Numbered from the stretch's first letter, positions 10,601-25,600 are shown. The stretch: 64,000 bases of DNA from Euryodendron excelsum (GCA_033060915.1 CM065382.1:7559001-7623000); one strand, 5' to 3'. Made by a program: numbers and translations. The notes: a model not told the origin generated them from the letters alone.

Positions 10601-13600
10601 CTAATTAATATAATTGAAATAAGCGCTCACATACTAACTTCCTTTGGCTCTTTCTAGTTTTTCTATTTATTATTGTAACTATAGAGAAATAGCACACATA
10701 TTTACACCCAAGGCCAAAGAAGTCCAAACCCAAACATACACACCCAAAGGGCCTAATGTTTCGAGGGATAATAAGACTTCTGAGGGCTCATTTCGGGGGA
10801 ACCGAGGAGCACATAACCAATGTTGGACTGTCCAAATTTTTTAGTTTGATCCTACGAGAATAATACACATGCATCACACCAAAGGCCAGAGAAATACAAT
10901 CCCTGACAACACACCAAATGCTTAATTTTGGAAGAGTGATGAGATTTTAAGGCCCACTTGGGTGGAACTTTTGGCATTTTCTAGATTAAGGCCTAGAGTC
11001 TCTTGTTTGTCTTTTGATCAATAAAGGTTGAGGACTGACTCTTGTAAATGGAAGACACACGATCAAGCTTTAAGAAAAGAGTTTAAGAAGATGGACCTTT
11101 TTTTATATAATTTTTTTTGAGTTGTATGAGGAAGTATTGTTTTGGGTTTAATGCTATTACCTACTTTAGGAGCTTTGCCATTAGTTACATTTTTGTAAGT
11201 TTCCTTAGTTGTACGATAACCTCTTTAGGAGGTGGCTACTTATGGCTACTCGTCTTTGAGGCGGTTATAAACAGTTTGTGTCATTTTTGTCATTTAAGGA
11301 GAGGTATCATTTCCCTGGAAAGGTATCTGGAGTCCAAGGCTCTGGTTAAGGTTGGCTTTTTTGCTTGGACACCATCCTGGGAAGCCATTTTGACCATTGA
11401 TAACCTGAGGAGAAGGCGTAAATGTTTAGTAGATTGGTGTTGTATGTGCAAGTGTGCAGGGGAGAGTGTTAACCATCTTCTTCTCCATTGTTCTTTTGCC
11501 AGAAAGTTTGGAGCATGATCTTATCCCTGTTTGGTGTTGAATAGATCATGCCTAGATCTGTGAAAGATCTGTTTGTGTCTTGGAAAGGAGGCTGCCCTAA
11601 GGGCTGTAGGTCTAACTTTTGAAACACTGCCCTGTTATGCTTGATGTGGTGCCTGTGGAAGGAGCGCAACAGGAGGTCCTTTGAAGGGGTGGAGAGTTCT
11701 ATTGCGTGTATAAAGGGAGGGTTGTTGGTCATGTTATATTTCTAGCTTAAAGAGGATTGACCTTTTTCCTGAAGACCTTTTGCTTTTGTAGAGTTCCTGT
11801 GGGATTTGTACATCCCTGTAGATATTTAGGCTTTTGGGCTGTATAGGTGGTTTTTGCTTTTGATGTATGCCTCATGTGTACAGGTTTGCGGCCCTTCTGG
11901 CGCTTGCTGATATACTTATGAAAAAAACAAAGTGGTTACAAACAAGTCACTTTTTGTTAATGTGGCTCCATGTGAGCCACTTGTCATTTGCTTGTCCTTA
12001 AGTAGTTGCATGTAAGTCACTTGTTGGGTGCTTTTACTGAGTAGCTGCATGAAGTTGTGTTGTTTGTTTTGGATCTTCCTTTATCCCTAAGTACTTCACC
12101 GTGAAGTAGTTTGTTAGTCTATATATAGGTACTACTTTCTTTTTTTGGCGGGGTTTTTTATGGTGAGTGAAAATTTCAGTTGTGGTACTTGTACTCTTTT
12201 ATTTATTTTTTAGGGCTTAGTTTGGAGTCCCATAAGGCCATAACTCGTGGACTTTGAGCCTTGTATTCTGAAAATTGCAGACATTAGACCTTACAATCTG
12301 ATTATCATTTCTTGTAATTGACACTGTTCTCCTTATGTTGATCACGAAGACACTTTGAGAACTTCAAAATGTTGGGAGTGCCCATGTTGCACATCATGAA
12401 TTGGGTTGGGCTACGGGACATTTGCCAACATAATTAGTATTTGGCACTTGCTCAACAAGATTATCCACCCTGAAATGGAGAATATGCATCTAGTTCACTT
12501 GAAGTTTCATAAGATACCTTTTATGTTTGTTCCTTTATTATGTCAACAGATTAGAATGAGTGTGTGGTCCATATTTAACAAGGTTTTTTTTTCTAGGAAA
12601 TCCATTTCGTTCTAAGAGAGTGATAATATTGATCATGTTTCTGTGTCATAGGATTTAGGGATTTGATTATTAGTTTATGAACAACTTTGTTCATAAGAAC
12701 TTCTTTTTACTCTACATGAAGCATGAAGAATATTGGTGCTGCTACACTTTGGAATAGTTTTGTTGTCCTAAGATTTAAGGAGTTGGTAAAATTGGCACTT
12801 CGACAAGCACCCACTTTTGACACTTGTACTCAAGTTCATATGCCATAGCTCAATAGTATTGTGCCATAACTCCTGCAAATCATCAAAATCTTGGAATTTT
12901 CAATTATTTATCTTTAAATTCGAAAGGGCCAAAAGCTATAATATATTGTCTTATTCTTTTTACGAAGTTAAATGTTCCTTATTGGCAATACAAAATGTAA
13001 TTGCACTGAGGTTTAAGTGAATGTTAACTGAAGAAAGATTACACCTGTCTTGAATAATTCAACTAGTATTAGGTCTGTCATTTAGTGATATAACTTGCAT
13101 TGATTCCCTCGGTTCCTAATGAGTTCCCACAAATCTTGAACTAGGTTTATTCTTGTCGAAGGTGAGTTAGTGAATTTTAAATTTTGCAAATTATTCTTGT
13201 TTTCTAATGTGTGAATGCTCAAGTATGGACAAGCACTTCATGATAAATATGAAATTATTTTGTTTTAAAAGATCATTTTTTGTTGTTTTTGTTTTATGAC
13301 TCTGCTTTCATTAGATCTTTTATTTATCACTTGATTCATGCTTTGCTTTAAGTGGTAAGCAATATTTTCTATCTTGAATGATACTCATTTATTTCTAGGC
13401 CCATTTTTTCATATGTCAATTCGAAATTCTGATGCATCCTAATATGGAGTAGTGGTTTGATCATGCTGTCTTCATTGTATTGAAAAATCTCTGAAGGCAT
13501 GTATGACATAGTACCTTTTTTTTTTTTTGGATTAATAAAATTTTTATTGCGAAAGATGGATCCTCCTCTAGTATACAAGATGTATACAAGAGAACACTAG

Positions 13601-16600
13601 ATTCCCCCTCTCAAAGAAAGATCACCTATAAAGTCTATCATAACAAAAGAGGAATAACATAAATTCCCAGATAGCCAAAAATGAAAAGTATGCAATAAAA
13701 TGTCCTTTAGTTGATTGACTGGCAGAATAGCTTCCTCAAAAGTTCTCCTATTACGCTCCTTCCATAAGCACCACATCACACACAACGGAGCCAATCTCCA
13801 TGTCTTCTTCTTAACACGACCCAAATAATCCCAAAAACAGAGAATAACATGGTCCATAATTGCCATGCCACATCACAGTGGATAAGCAAATGATCCATAG
13901 TCTCCTCCGCTCTATAACACATGCAACACCGATTAGGAAGCAATTGACCTCTTCTTCCTAAATTGTCAATAGCGAGTATAGCATCTAATGCTACCATCCA
14001 CACAAAAAAGTCCACTTTAACTAGAGCCCCTGACTTCCAAATAGCTTGCCATGGAAAAGATCTTCTAGGTCCAATATTGAGAAAATTATAATAGGAATGA
14101 GCAGAGAACGGCTTTTTGTTGCCTTTCCAAATCAGTCTATCCACGCCCCACCACCCCCCGATTAATATGCACATTATATAAAGATTCAAAGAAATCTGCC
14201 ACCTCCTCCAATTCCCAATCTTGAATCCCCCTAATAAAAAGAGGTTCCCAAGCCACCATATCATTTGCAAACTTCAAATACTCAGCCACCAAAGCATCCT
14301 TATCCCTCGCAATTGCAAATAAATTCAAAAAAGCAACAGACAACGGTACATCCTTACACCAAAGATCATGCCGAAAATGAACTCGACAACCATTTCCAAT
14401 TGCAAACCTGACATGTTGAAAAAACTTATCCCAGCCATTCCTTATTCCCTTCCAAAGACTAACCTCATTAGAACTCCGACTTCTCTTAGAAAACCAGACA
14501 CACTCTCCCAAACTGTATTTACTTTGATCACTCGTTTCCACTGCTGGCCCTCCTCCATTGCAAATTGCCATAACCATGTGCCCGCCCAAAAGAGCTTGAT
14601 TAAAAGTATGAAAATGGCAAAAACCCAAACCACCATCCTTCAAAGGAACACAAACTTTATCCCAAGTCATAAGATGATATTTAAACTCATCACCCAAACC
14701 TCCCCACAAAAAATTCCTCTGTAACTTTTCCAATCTATCTGCTGTGGATGCCGGAACATTGAAGAGAAACATAAAATAAGTCGGCAAACTAGATAGAGTA
14801 CTTTTAATCAAAGTCAACTTGCGTCCTTTTGAGAGATATTGCCTTGTCCAAGATGCGGGTCTCCTTTCAGTCATCTCAATAATGCTATCCCACACCGTTG
14901 TACTTTTATAAGAAGATCCAAGAGGCAAACCCAAATAAATAGCAGGAAGAGCACCCATCTTAAAACCCAAATAATTTGCTAGAAGTTCTATATTCCCACC
15001 TCCCCCACTGGAATCAATTCATTTTTACCCACATTCACTTTTAGCCCTGAAACTGCCTCAAAACAAATCAGTACACATCTTAGGTACTTTATCTGTTCCT
15101 CATTAATATCACAAAAAATAAGCGTATAATCTGTAAAAAGCAAATGAGTAACAGAAACTGCATCCACCACCCCAACTCTCCCCACCTCAAAACAGCTAAT
15201 CATTCAACCATCCACGGCGCATTTCATCATTATGCTTAGTGCTTCCATCACAATGATAAAATGGTAGGGAGATAAAGGATCCCCTTGCCTTAGCCCCCTT
15301 AAACTGCCAAAAAACTAGTTGGAGTACCATTCACCATGACGGAGAATCTCACAGTTGAAATATAGAATTTGATCCAGTTCCTCCATTTTCCCCCAAACCC
15401 CATCCTTTCCATCACATATAGAGGAAAGTCCCAACATATATGATCATAGGCCTTTTCAATATCTAACTTACATGACATACCCGGAATGCCACTCCTCAAC
15501 CTCGAGTCCACAGCCTCATTTGCCACTAATACCGCATCTAATATCTGACGACCCCCCACAAGAGCATTCTGGGACTCGAAAATCACACAACCAATCACCT
15601 TTTTGAGCTGTAAAGCCAACACTTTAGCCACAAGCTTGTACACACTCCCTACCAAACTGATAGGTCGAAAATCCTTCAAATTCCTAGCCCCACTCTTCTT
15701 TGGAATAAGAACAATAAAAGTTGCGTTCAAACTTCTCTCGAAGGACTCATTCTCAAAAAAGTTATTCATCATGCCATAATATCATTTCGAAGAATATGCC
15801 AGCCTGCTTGTAGAAAAGACATGGTGAATCCATCAGGCCCTTGAGCTTTATCACCATTATAGTCCTTGAGAGTTGATAGCACTTCTTCCTCAATGAATGG
15901 GATCTCCAAGCGGACCCTATCTTCCTCATCAAGCATAGAAAAGTCCAGTCCATCTAGTCTCAGTCTTCAGCCAACCGCTTCTGAATACAAAGCTTTGTAA
16001 AAACCCACAACGTTGTCTCTAATCTCAGCCTCATCCCTCAATTCCTCCTCATCAACTAGCAAGCAACCTATATTATGACATAGTACCTATGAGAAGATAA
16101 TATGACATTTGATGTATGTTAGCAATTTAAGGGTTTTAGGACTAGAATTTTGACCTTATAGTGTAACTTTGTTGGGTAGAGATAATTTTGGAATGCTATT
16201 GTCATTTTAAGGTTTTTTTAATGCAAATGTAAAGGTTTGTTGGGGAAAGAAAAGACACTTTCACATGTATCAATTATAGTGATTATTTGAAATAGATTGA
16301 GGTGCCCCCGAGGTTTTTGCTTTTATTATGTCTTTTCTTATTTCATATTCTTTTATGTATTTCTTTGTTCTAACTCCATTATCTTTTCTTATTTTATCTC
16401 TTTTCTGCCTTTTTACTTTCTTTCCACTGTGTCTCTCCCTTCTTTTATCTTGATGTTGGAAATCTTCTTCTTCTTCGTTCTTCTTCTTTTGCTTTTTATC
16501 CTTTCTTCTTCAATCTTTCACTTTCTTATTTGGAAGGAGGATAGACAGAGTTGCATATATTTCACCTTCTTTAAGCTTGGTGAGAAAATTAAAGGTTGTC

Positions 16601-19600
16601 TTTTTAGTTTGGTATCAACAAATTGAACCTTTCATACTTTTGGAAGCATATGCTATTTTCAATCATAACCTGTACCCTTGTCTGTCTGTGGATTTAGATT
16701 TATATTAGGCTTTTATCACGCCCTTTGCTCCAAGCTGAAGGGAAAGAGGCTTACATTGGGTTGATAGTAGTTTGAAATCTTTAATTAAACCAAAAAGTAT
16801 AAAGTATAAAAATTCTTTTATCTTACTCTAAGCTGTTACCTATATAGAATGGTATTACACGAAAGGATTTCTGTAGCTGACTTCGATTAGTTGTTTGCAT
16901 ATATTTTACTAACTGAGTAATGTAGAGCAGGTGCGATTGTCCCACCTGACTGTTATAGCCAGAGCCATGGAATCCTATACAGTGGTTCTTTGGCCGATGC
17001 CAACTTCATCTGACATCCAGCATGTTACTTTTTTTTGGAGGGACCGGCGTGCTTCCATTAAGCAGATCGCTTGCTCCCATTAATGGCCAAAAATTTGTAT
17101 TGTCTAATGATACGCCATTTAATGTTTTAGAGTGCTAGTTTGTTACATTTTGTGTAATATCCTGAAACTTAGCCTTTTTTTATTATCTATTAATACCATT
17201 GTCATCCTGATAGCAATATTTAATATATATTCCTTTGTAACTAGGAAAGGGAAAGGAGAATATATTGTGAATTTTAAATCATTTATCACTTTGTTCCTAC
17301 AGCAACTGCTCTTGAAGTCCATTCCTTCATGTTTCGAGTTGAAGTGTAGAGCATATAGCTTACTCAGCCAGTGTTACCATCTTGTGGGAGCTATTCCTTC
17401 ACAAAAACAAATATTAAACAAGGGTTTAGCGCTTACAGCATCTTCTGAAGAGGGGTATGAAGGTCCCTTAGCCTCTCCTTGTTTGCTTGAGGTTCATTGA
17501 TTTGTTTTACTTGATACAGTTCTCATAAACATAACCGTAATTTCTGTTAAGTTGATGGTAATCAGCCCCTTGAACCTACCATGACCTCCATCTGTCACAA
17601 ATGTTGAAAACATCTGGGACTAAATCACTAATATTCTTGTCAATTTTGGTCAGTATTCTGATATTTGCTAGCTTATTAGGCCGGTTTCATCTGTTAAGGT
17701 TTAGGGTGCAATTTTAGTACTTCGTGCAGCCTCTATTTTGTAGGTACTTTTGTGTTGTATTTGTCAAGCACTAGAATGTTTTGAGTAGTTTGGAAAGGGA
17801 TTATTTAAAATTTTTTTTTTATTTTACTATTAGTTCAGAGGGTCGACTTTGGAACAGTGGTAAAGTTGCTCCATTGCGACCTGATGTCATGGGTTTGAAA
17901 ATATGGAAACAACCTTGTAGTGGCTGGAGTCTCTTGCGCTGGGCAGTCCTTTTTTATTTGTTTCTAAATAGCAGTTACCGTGGATGTTACTCATTTCTAC
18001 TTCGTAATTCTTGATTTGTACTGACTATTTATGGGTTTCCCTTGAAGGTTTTCTGCGAAGTTATGGTCTTGCAACTTCAACTCCCAGCTTGCAAATGGTT
18101 TGATAATTGAAGGAGATTATCAAGGTTCAATATCTGTTTTGGAAAATGGATATAATTGCGCATCTGAAATATTTTACCCAGAGTTACAGGTTTGTTTAAA
18201 CTCAAATGAATGCTTTCTACTAATGGAATGTGATCGCAAGTCATTTGGCAGTAGCATGATACATAATATAGATGGAGAGAGACATCTTTAGGATATTGGC
18301 TTTACATCGGTTTTTGCGTCCTGTATTTTGCAGTTTGTAATTTCTTGGAGTCCACTACGCACTCATTAAGGATGCAGAAAGTGCATACCTTGTCATTTCC
18401 TGTTTGGTCCGATTGTTATTTTTGTTGGCCTGGTTGTTGTGCCTGTGAAAATAGCATGTAATTATGTTGCTAATTGTCTTCTTCAACTGGTGGATCAGAT
18501 GTTTTTTGCAACCTCTATCTTGCACGTGCACCTCATGCAGTGGGATGATGTAAATTTGATTGAGAGTGCTGTGAACAAATGCAATGAGGTGTGGGATTCT
18601 ATTCAGCCAGAGAAGGTAAGTCCAGATCTTTTCTATTAGAAGTTAGTTTTCTGAAGTTAGTCCGGCTTCTGTATGAGTTGCGATATACTAATAACTTAAT
18701 AAGCTACAAGTACTGTATTAATACAGCAACAACACTAGTACAATACTAGGAAGTTATTTGGCTCTTTTTCGAGGGTTTCCTATAGCTGAATGGAAATGAA
18801 TTGTAACTTGACTTTGATTCAAATGATCTGTTGTGTATGAATATTAGTGGTTTCAATGGTAATCCATAGTTTGCAGCTCCAGGGTTGTTCCATTTTTGTT
18901 ATACAACTCATTAATGAAGATATTCAGACAAAATATCTTTTTTGGCCTATTAAATCATTGCGTTCTGTTGTTAGTTATTGCCATGTAACTTAAAAGTTCT
19001 GCTCTTGGTTTAAATATTTGCCTTTCCTACTGCTGGTCCAAGCCTGCTGAAGGGCGGGTGCGATCCTTTCTTGAGTGGTGTTAATAAACAGGAGAAACAA
19101 TACTTACCAAATAAAAAACAAGTAAAGGGGAGAAATAATAGATTCACATTTTAGTACTTATAAAAAAAAATGATCCATATTTTAGTATATGGGACCATAT
19201 CTCCTGCGAAACTTTGGTGCTGTAATTTGGTAACCATGTGGCTGTTTGTACGGTTGTATAACTGTTTCAGTGGATTGTATTGTTAAACAGAGGATTCTGA
19301 AGGTTGAAAATTGTCTGAATCAGTTTTATTGACGGGCTAAGTAAAATGAAGATTTACTTCTAAATTTTGGAGTACATAATATGTGCCCTAGCTTTTGGAC
19401 ATGCATGCGTATGGTGACAATTTTGGTCTCATAGAACTGGGTCATAATATCTACTCGTGTATGCAGCAATTCCTGATAGTCCACTTCACATTAGGCATAT
19501 GGTGATGTCATATTGGGTTGACTTTGTTTCATGTGTTCTTAGTTCCTATCCTATATTTTTTTCATGTTTTTTATGATGATCTGCCATTTTCACTAACTCA

Positions 19601-22600
19601 TTTCTCAACGGTTATTGTTGGGCAACTCTTTCTATCGATAAAGAGACAGCAATGCATTGGTTTACTCTTTTACAACGAGCTTCTGCACATATTCTATCTA
19701 CTCCGGATATGTGACTACAAGAATGCTGCTCAACATGTTGAGAACTTGGATGCTGCTATGAAGGCTGACATGCAGCAGATGCGGCATATCCAGGAGCTGA
19801 CCAAGGAGCTCAATGCATTAAATCTGAGTCTCTCCCGATCTGACCTACACTATAGAGATAGGTCAGCACTTTCTGAAAAACAAGCTCAGCTTGAAGAACA
19901 GCTCAGTAACATTACTGGACTGAGTTTAACCGGCAAAGAATCTTTGGAACCAGCATATTTTGGAAATGCGAGACGGGCCTGGGGAGATAAACTTGAGTTG
20001 GCACCACCTCCCATTGATGGGGAGTGGCTCCCAAAAAGTGCTGTTTATGCACTTGTTGAACTAATGGTTGTCATTTTTGGGCGTCCAAAAGGACTTTTTA
20101 AGGAGTGTGGAAAGCGGATTGAATCTGGTCTGCAAAACATCCAAGGTTGGTTTCTTAAATTAAGAGATGATAATGTTCTTTTCTTGTCACTAGTTTCCAT
20201 CATGTTGTGGTAATGTTAATGCTGATATTAGTGGCATCCCTTGCTTTTGTTATATTAAATCCTTCGTCCACGCTTAGCCATCTAAGGGAAAACCTCATGA
20301 TTTATGACTAAAAAGTGACGGGTTTTAAAATGTGTTCTTTTGTTCGATTTCCCCATGTTTCTTAATATCAAAATACTAATCTTCTTCTCCATTCCATTTG
20401 TACCCCTGAGATGCGAGCCCATGCAGGTGAGTCCATCTTGCTGTCCTCTTGAGCTTTTATGATCCAAAATGCCCCTATTCTTGTATTCTTTGCAAAATAT
20501 GCAAGAACAATTAAAACTGAAAGATCTGAGATATGTGAATATGGTCACTAGTACTATACGTAATTCTGATGATTTTTCCCAAGTGTTTGAACATGAGGCA
20601 TGAGATACTGTCCAAATTTTGCCACAGGATAGGAACGTGTGTAATTCTGTTAATATTATGAGTTTTCTCTTTATATTCTTGTTAAAAAGTTGGTCCTTGA
20701 CCATCATGGATACTTTTCTGAACATATTAGAGGCAGATACAGATGGAGGCTGACTATGTGTTTTTAATTGATGTCAACATGTTGTGCACTTTGGTTCCCT
20801 GTGTCGACATGACATGTCGTGCACTTTGCTCAACTTTTCTGCTTAGCCAAAGGGTGTAGAAGATAGGTGTTCTCATGCAAGTGGTAGACAAAAAGTATCA
20901 CCTATAATTCATTGCTAGGTAGAAGGAAAGATTAGTATGTCAGTCTATAAATATAAAAACGAACCTTCTAGGCTGACAGTGGAGTCATTAGGTAGCAATA
21001 TGGTATATCTTAGAGAACATCCATAAGGACTTGCACAGATTCAAAACCTGAACAATTGTCTCATGTGCAGATGAGCTGGTGAAGCTTGGAATCAATGATG
21101 GTGTGAGAGGTGGGCCTCCATATGCTTAATTATTATTAACAGAAACTATGTTCTTTCATTGTCTCAATTGCTAATTATAGGTTTTTAAATGAAGGTGCTT
21201 CATTAGTTTTGACTTAATTTTCTTTAGAGAGCACAATAGATATTTTTATCAAAAATCATGGTATCAGTTTTTTGTTAAGGGTACTAATGCGAGCTTTATA
21301 AATTGTTCTGTCAAGCAGAAGTGGATTTGCAACATTCTGCCATTTGGATGGCTGGTGTATATTTGATGCTTCTTATGCAATTCCTTGAAAATAAAGTAGC
21401 TGTGGATCTCACACGATCTGAATTTGTCGAAGCCCAGGAGGTTGGTAATATGCCTCCAATTTTAGCAATAACTGTATGTGCTCGAGGTCCCTATTCATCT
21501 TGTTGAGGCAATCAATGGAAAGAATAACTGCACCCTTAGGTCCATCTGATTAATGGATTAAAAGCTGAAAACTTGTACTCTAGTTCTAGGTTTTACCAAT
21601 GTTAAGCCTCATTTCTTCTAGTCCACTTGCCTTGGACAGTTTATGAGTTCACCATAAATGGATTAGTTAAGTCTTTTGAGAAAATTATGATACTCTTTTC
21701 TGTTTTCATGTGGCAAATTTTCATTTTTTCTGTGCAAATCAAGTGTGGTTTGTATTTCAGACATGGTTCTGAAAGTCATAGCCAGAGTAAATTTCTCTCC
21801 TTTGGACGCAAAAGAAGGCAACTGTGTCATGTGTAGGTATCCTGGTGCTTAAAAGTTTGGATGTGTTTGTCATGGAAGTGACTAATTGGTGACAGTTAAT
21901 GGAGATTTACAATGACAAAGACGGTTCCAAGTTCCAACTAACAACTACGTAGTTTGACTGAGTTCAACTTTTGTGACCAAAAAAAAAAAATGAAACTTTC
22001 CAATATTGGTTTTGCAAATATGCTGTATGCATGTCAGCCAGTTGATAAAGCTTTATAAACTGTGATATATGGTGGGGCTAATAGAGATTCTTACGTAATA
22101 TGCCTTTATGGTATTTTGAACTCTTTATCATTGATTTGTCTTTGCTTCATGAACTCCATTTGCAAGAAATTTTGTGATAACAGTAGCATATGGACTACGG
22201 AGGTTAATAGGCTACCCATTCTTTTTTTATTCTACAGTTGATGTTTTTTCCAACCCCTTCTACTTAACACTATTTTGGGAATCCTTAGACATCCTATGGA
22301 GAGATATGGTTATGCTCGGTTTCCCATAAAACATGGAGGTACACTACCATTGACCAAGGAACAAATTTTCCATTTGTTTCCTTCGAAACGGTTTCTGTTT
22401 CCTAAGAAACCATAATGAAACACTAGTGGAATAATGAAATTCTGGTGTGTCCATCAGAACACACTGGTATATAGCGAAATGCACCAAAAACAAAACACAA
22501 TATTCCAAAATACTAAATTGTGGTGACACAAATTTAGAACATTTTATAAATATTGTACAGTTTTTATTGAGAAAAAATACAAAATGTTGTATTCTATTAT

Positions 22601-25600
22601 ATTAGTATTTGTCACTTCCGAAACATTTCTGAAAATGTTTCCAAAACATTTCCGAAAACGCTTCCAAAACATTTCCGTTTCCATAATAATCGAAACACCA
22701 CATTGAAAATTTTGATCCTTGCATGAAATACAAATAGTAAACATATCTGTGTGTTTGCAGGCTTTGGTGCAGATGAGGAATTGGTTCATTCGCTTTCCAA
22801 CAATTTTACAGGCTTGTGAGAGCATTATTGAGATGCTTAGAGGGCAGTATGCTCATTCTGTTGGCTCCTATAGTGAAGCCGCTTTTCATTTTATTGAAGC
22901 AGCAAAGGTATGTTGTTTATAAGAACTCTTAGCTCAGAAAATAATATACACCAGCTAATGTGCAGTTGCATGGTGTTAAGTCGTCGTTTGCCTCACTCTA
23001 TCAACTGGCTCCAGTTCCAACCACTTTTCCCCAGGGCCAAAGAATACAAAGGACATTTCATTAAAAGGAAAAAAAAAAAGAACAGAAAAAAAGAAACCAA
23101 TCTGAAGCTGATAGATGTTGTATATTGTTGATGCTTTTGTTTCTCAAGTTCACTTTTGCCCTGCCTGTTGTAAAGAAGCTGAAGACGGGTTTTTTTTTAG
23201 TATTTAATTTAAAAGATTTCTGTTCAAACAAAAAGTATCTTGAGATTTGAAAAGTACACGGAATGTACAGATTCAAGGGAATCGTTTACCAGAGGCTGAA
23301 TTTTATTCTACATGAAAGAAGCAATAACAGAAGTTCTTAAACCCCTTACCAATATTTCAAGTTTGTGCAGAATTGAAATGTTACATGCATAAAACAGAAA
23401 ACAACAGAAATCTTCTGATTTTGGGGCTGAAAAGATAAGAAATGAAGGAGAGGAGAATCTTTAAAGTCTCTAAACATTACCGGCAGGAAATGAATGGGTT
23501 GGAAGTGCTTGCATAAATTAGTTCGTCAAAATGCACGCAGTCTTTTACTTATAAATAAAAATGCTTCAATATAAGATGGTTAAAACGCTTGCGTCCCCTT
23601 ACTTTTTATTTCTGTGGTGGAAGCTTTTAGCTGGATGCTGAAGTGAGCGTTGCAACGTGGCATGTTGAAAGGCTTTTAGGTGAATTGGAGAGGAGGGGAA
23701 GTGGTGGAGGTTTCTCACCTTTTTGAAGGTGATACCATTGTGCTTTGTGAAGCTAATGAGGAGTAGTGGAGATATTTACTATGTGTGTTGATTTGTTTTG
23801 AGGAAGTGTCGGTGCCTAAGTAATGTAAGTAAAATTGAATTTAGTCCAGTAGGTGTGGTGCAGGAGATATACAGTTTGGCAGTCCCTTTGGGATTTAAAG
23901 TGGGTTCATTTGGGATTACCTCTTGGCTCCAGCTTTAAGCCTACAGTGGCATGGGATAACATTGTGGAGCATTTTGAGAAGAGGTTAGTGGGATGGAAGA
24001 GGCGGTAGCCGCATACTTATCCAAGGTATGTAAAATTATTTTGATTAAGAGTACTCTTCCTAGCTTGTCTACCTATTTTATGTCTTTTCACCATGCCTGT
24101 TTATGTGGGGTGGTTTGGAGGAATTTAAATATCATCAATTAGGTTGGCATAAAGAGTGAACACCTATTAAGTATGGCAGTTAGGTATCCCTTACTTTTAT
24201 CAATTCAACTGAGCCTTATTGGGAAAATGAATGTGGAGATATGCCCAAAAGGAGGGTCAATTATGCAGAAAGTTGATTAAGCTTCTGAACTTCCAGGGAA
24301 CTGCGAGAACCTTGTGGGGTGGGATTGAGGAAAGGTATAAGGAAAGGTTAGTCACAGTTTTCCAAGCTTGTGGCCTGTGGGGTTAGAGATGATCGAAAAG
24401 CAGGTGGAAAGGTCTTTGTGTTAGCATTGTGTGTGATGTAAGGACAGCCCCTTTACTGGTGACTTTCCCTGACCTGTATAGCATTGCAGCAAACAAGGAT
24501 GCTTTGGTGGCGCACTATTTGAGATACTCAAGTTTATGAATAATCTCGGAACCCCTTTTGATCAGACCTCTCCAAGATTACGATATGGAAACAGTGTTTG
24601 AGTTATTTCAACTCTTTTATGGGGTTGATGGGCCTAGGAAAAGGGTTGACTCAATGGGATGGATTCAGGTTAGTGGGAGATTCTCGGTCAAGTCCTATTA
24701 CTTTAGGATTTTGGCTGTGGCGGGGAGTCAGTTCCCATCCAAGAGCTTTTGGAAACTTGTGTGCCAACCAAAGTGGCATTTTTTTTGTTTGGGCAACAGC
24801 TCTGGACTCCACTCTGACCATCGATAATCTGGTAAAGAGAGGCTATAGATTTTCAAATTGGTGTTGTATGTTTTGCAAGACAGAAGAGTGGGTTAATCAT
24901 CTTTTGATACGGTATGATGTAGCAAGGGATTGTGGTCGTCGCTGTTCTTTCTTTCTAGTCTTCAGCGGGTGATGCCAGCCTCAGTTCTTCAGTTGTATAA
25001 TCATTAGGGATCGGGTTCTAGGAAAAAAGAGGAAAAAGAGAGCTTAGAGGGTAGCCTTTATGTATCATGCAGTGCTTATGGAGGGAAAGGAACTGAGGCA
25101 CTTTTGATGATTCCCATATGTCGGTGCATAGGGTAAAGATGAATTCATTGCCTAGCTTCCATTTTTGGTGCAAATGATTTTTTCTTTTTGTGAATCGTCT
25201 TTTGCTCCTGTAGATTTTATAGGAGACCTCAATCTTCTAGTTGAGCTTTCTAGATTGTATGGCTCTTGTACAAAGGTTGCGCCCCTTTAGGCGCCTTCTA
25301 TAGAATATCTTTTTAAGAAAGGAACTTTAATGATTTATATACAAGCCTTGTTCTTGCATAGAGTAGGACATTCGTAGAACCATTTTTTGCTAGTTCCAGT
25401 TGCTTGCACTGCTGCTTCACTTTTCAGTGGAAAACGTTGTCAACTGTACACAGCAGTTTGAAGTCCTGCAGCAGCAAATTACTAAATGTGCCAAAAGCTG
25501 ATGTATTGGACACTTTCAGGTTGAGTCTGAATTGCCAAAACATGTGGCAGCACCCTATTCCAGTTTGTTTCTTTTATTTTCTTTTTTTATTATTATTACA

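Larger units (their letters stand above)
7843..17302 (+). other. SCC4 intron 1, transposon-rich
   Basis: A 9.46-kb intron running from a GTCAGT donor to a CCTACAG acceptor. Nearly half is identifiable transposon: an LTR element (8947-10420), a LINE 3' fragment (11260-11931) and an antisense LINE (13517-16073). The remaining parts (7843-8941, 10426-11259, 11932-13501, 16089-17302) are AT-rich with no recognised gene. 10650-11060 holds two loosely similar blocks around CCAAAGGCCA. A pyrimidine-rich stretch near 16320-16510 gives a spurious Phe-rich reading frame. Confidence 0.85.

Noticed and set aside
16297..16626. 109-codon Phe/Leu-rich plus-strand frame
   Set aside because: Pyrimidine-rich intron 1 DNA; no homology signal and no splice support.
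17836..17910. Possible tRNA gene
   Set aside because: Only box-like motifs are present; no acceptor stem, anticodon arm or T-arm can be paired. More likely a SINE fragment.
20282..20725. 147-codon minus-strand frame in SCC4 intron 5
   Set aside because: No recognisable domain, low-complexity composition and no upstream or downstream exons.
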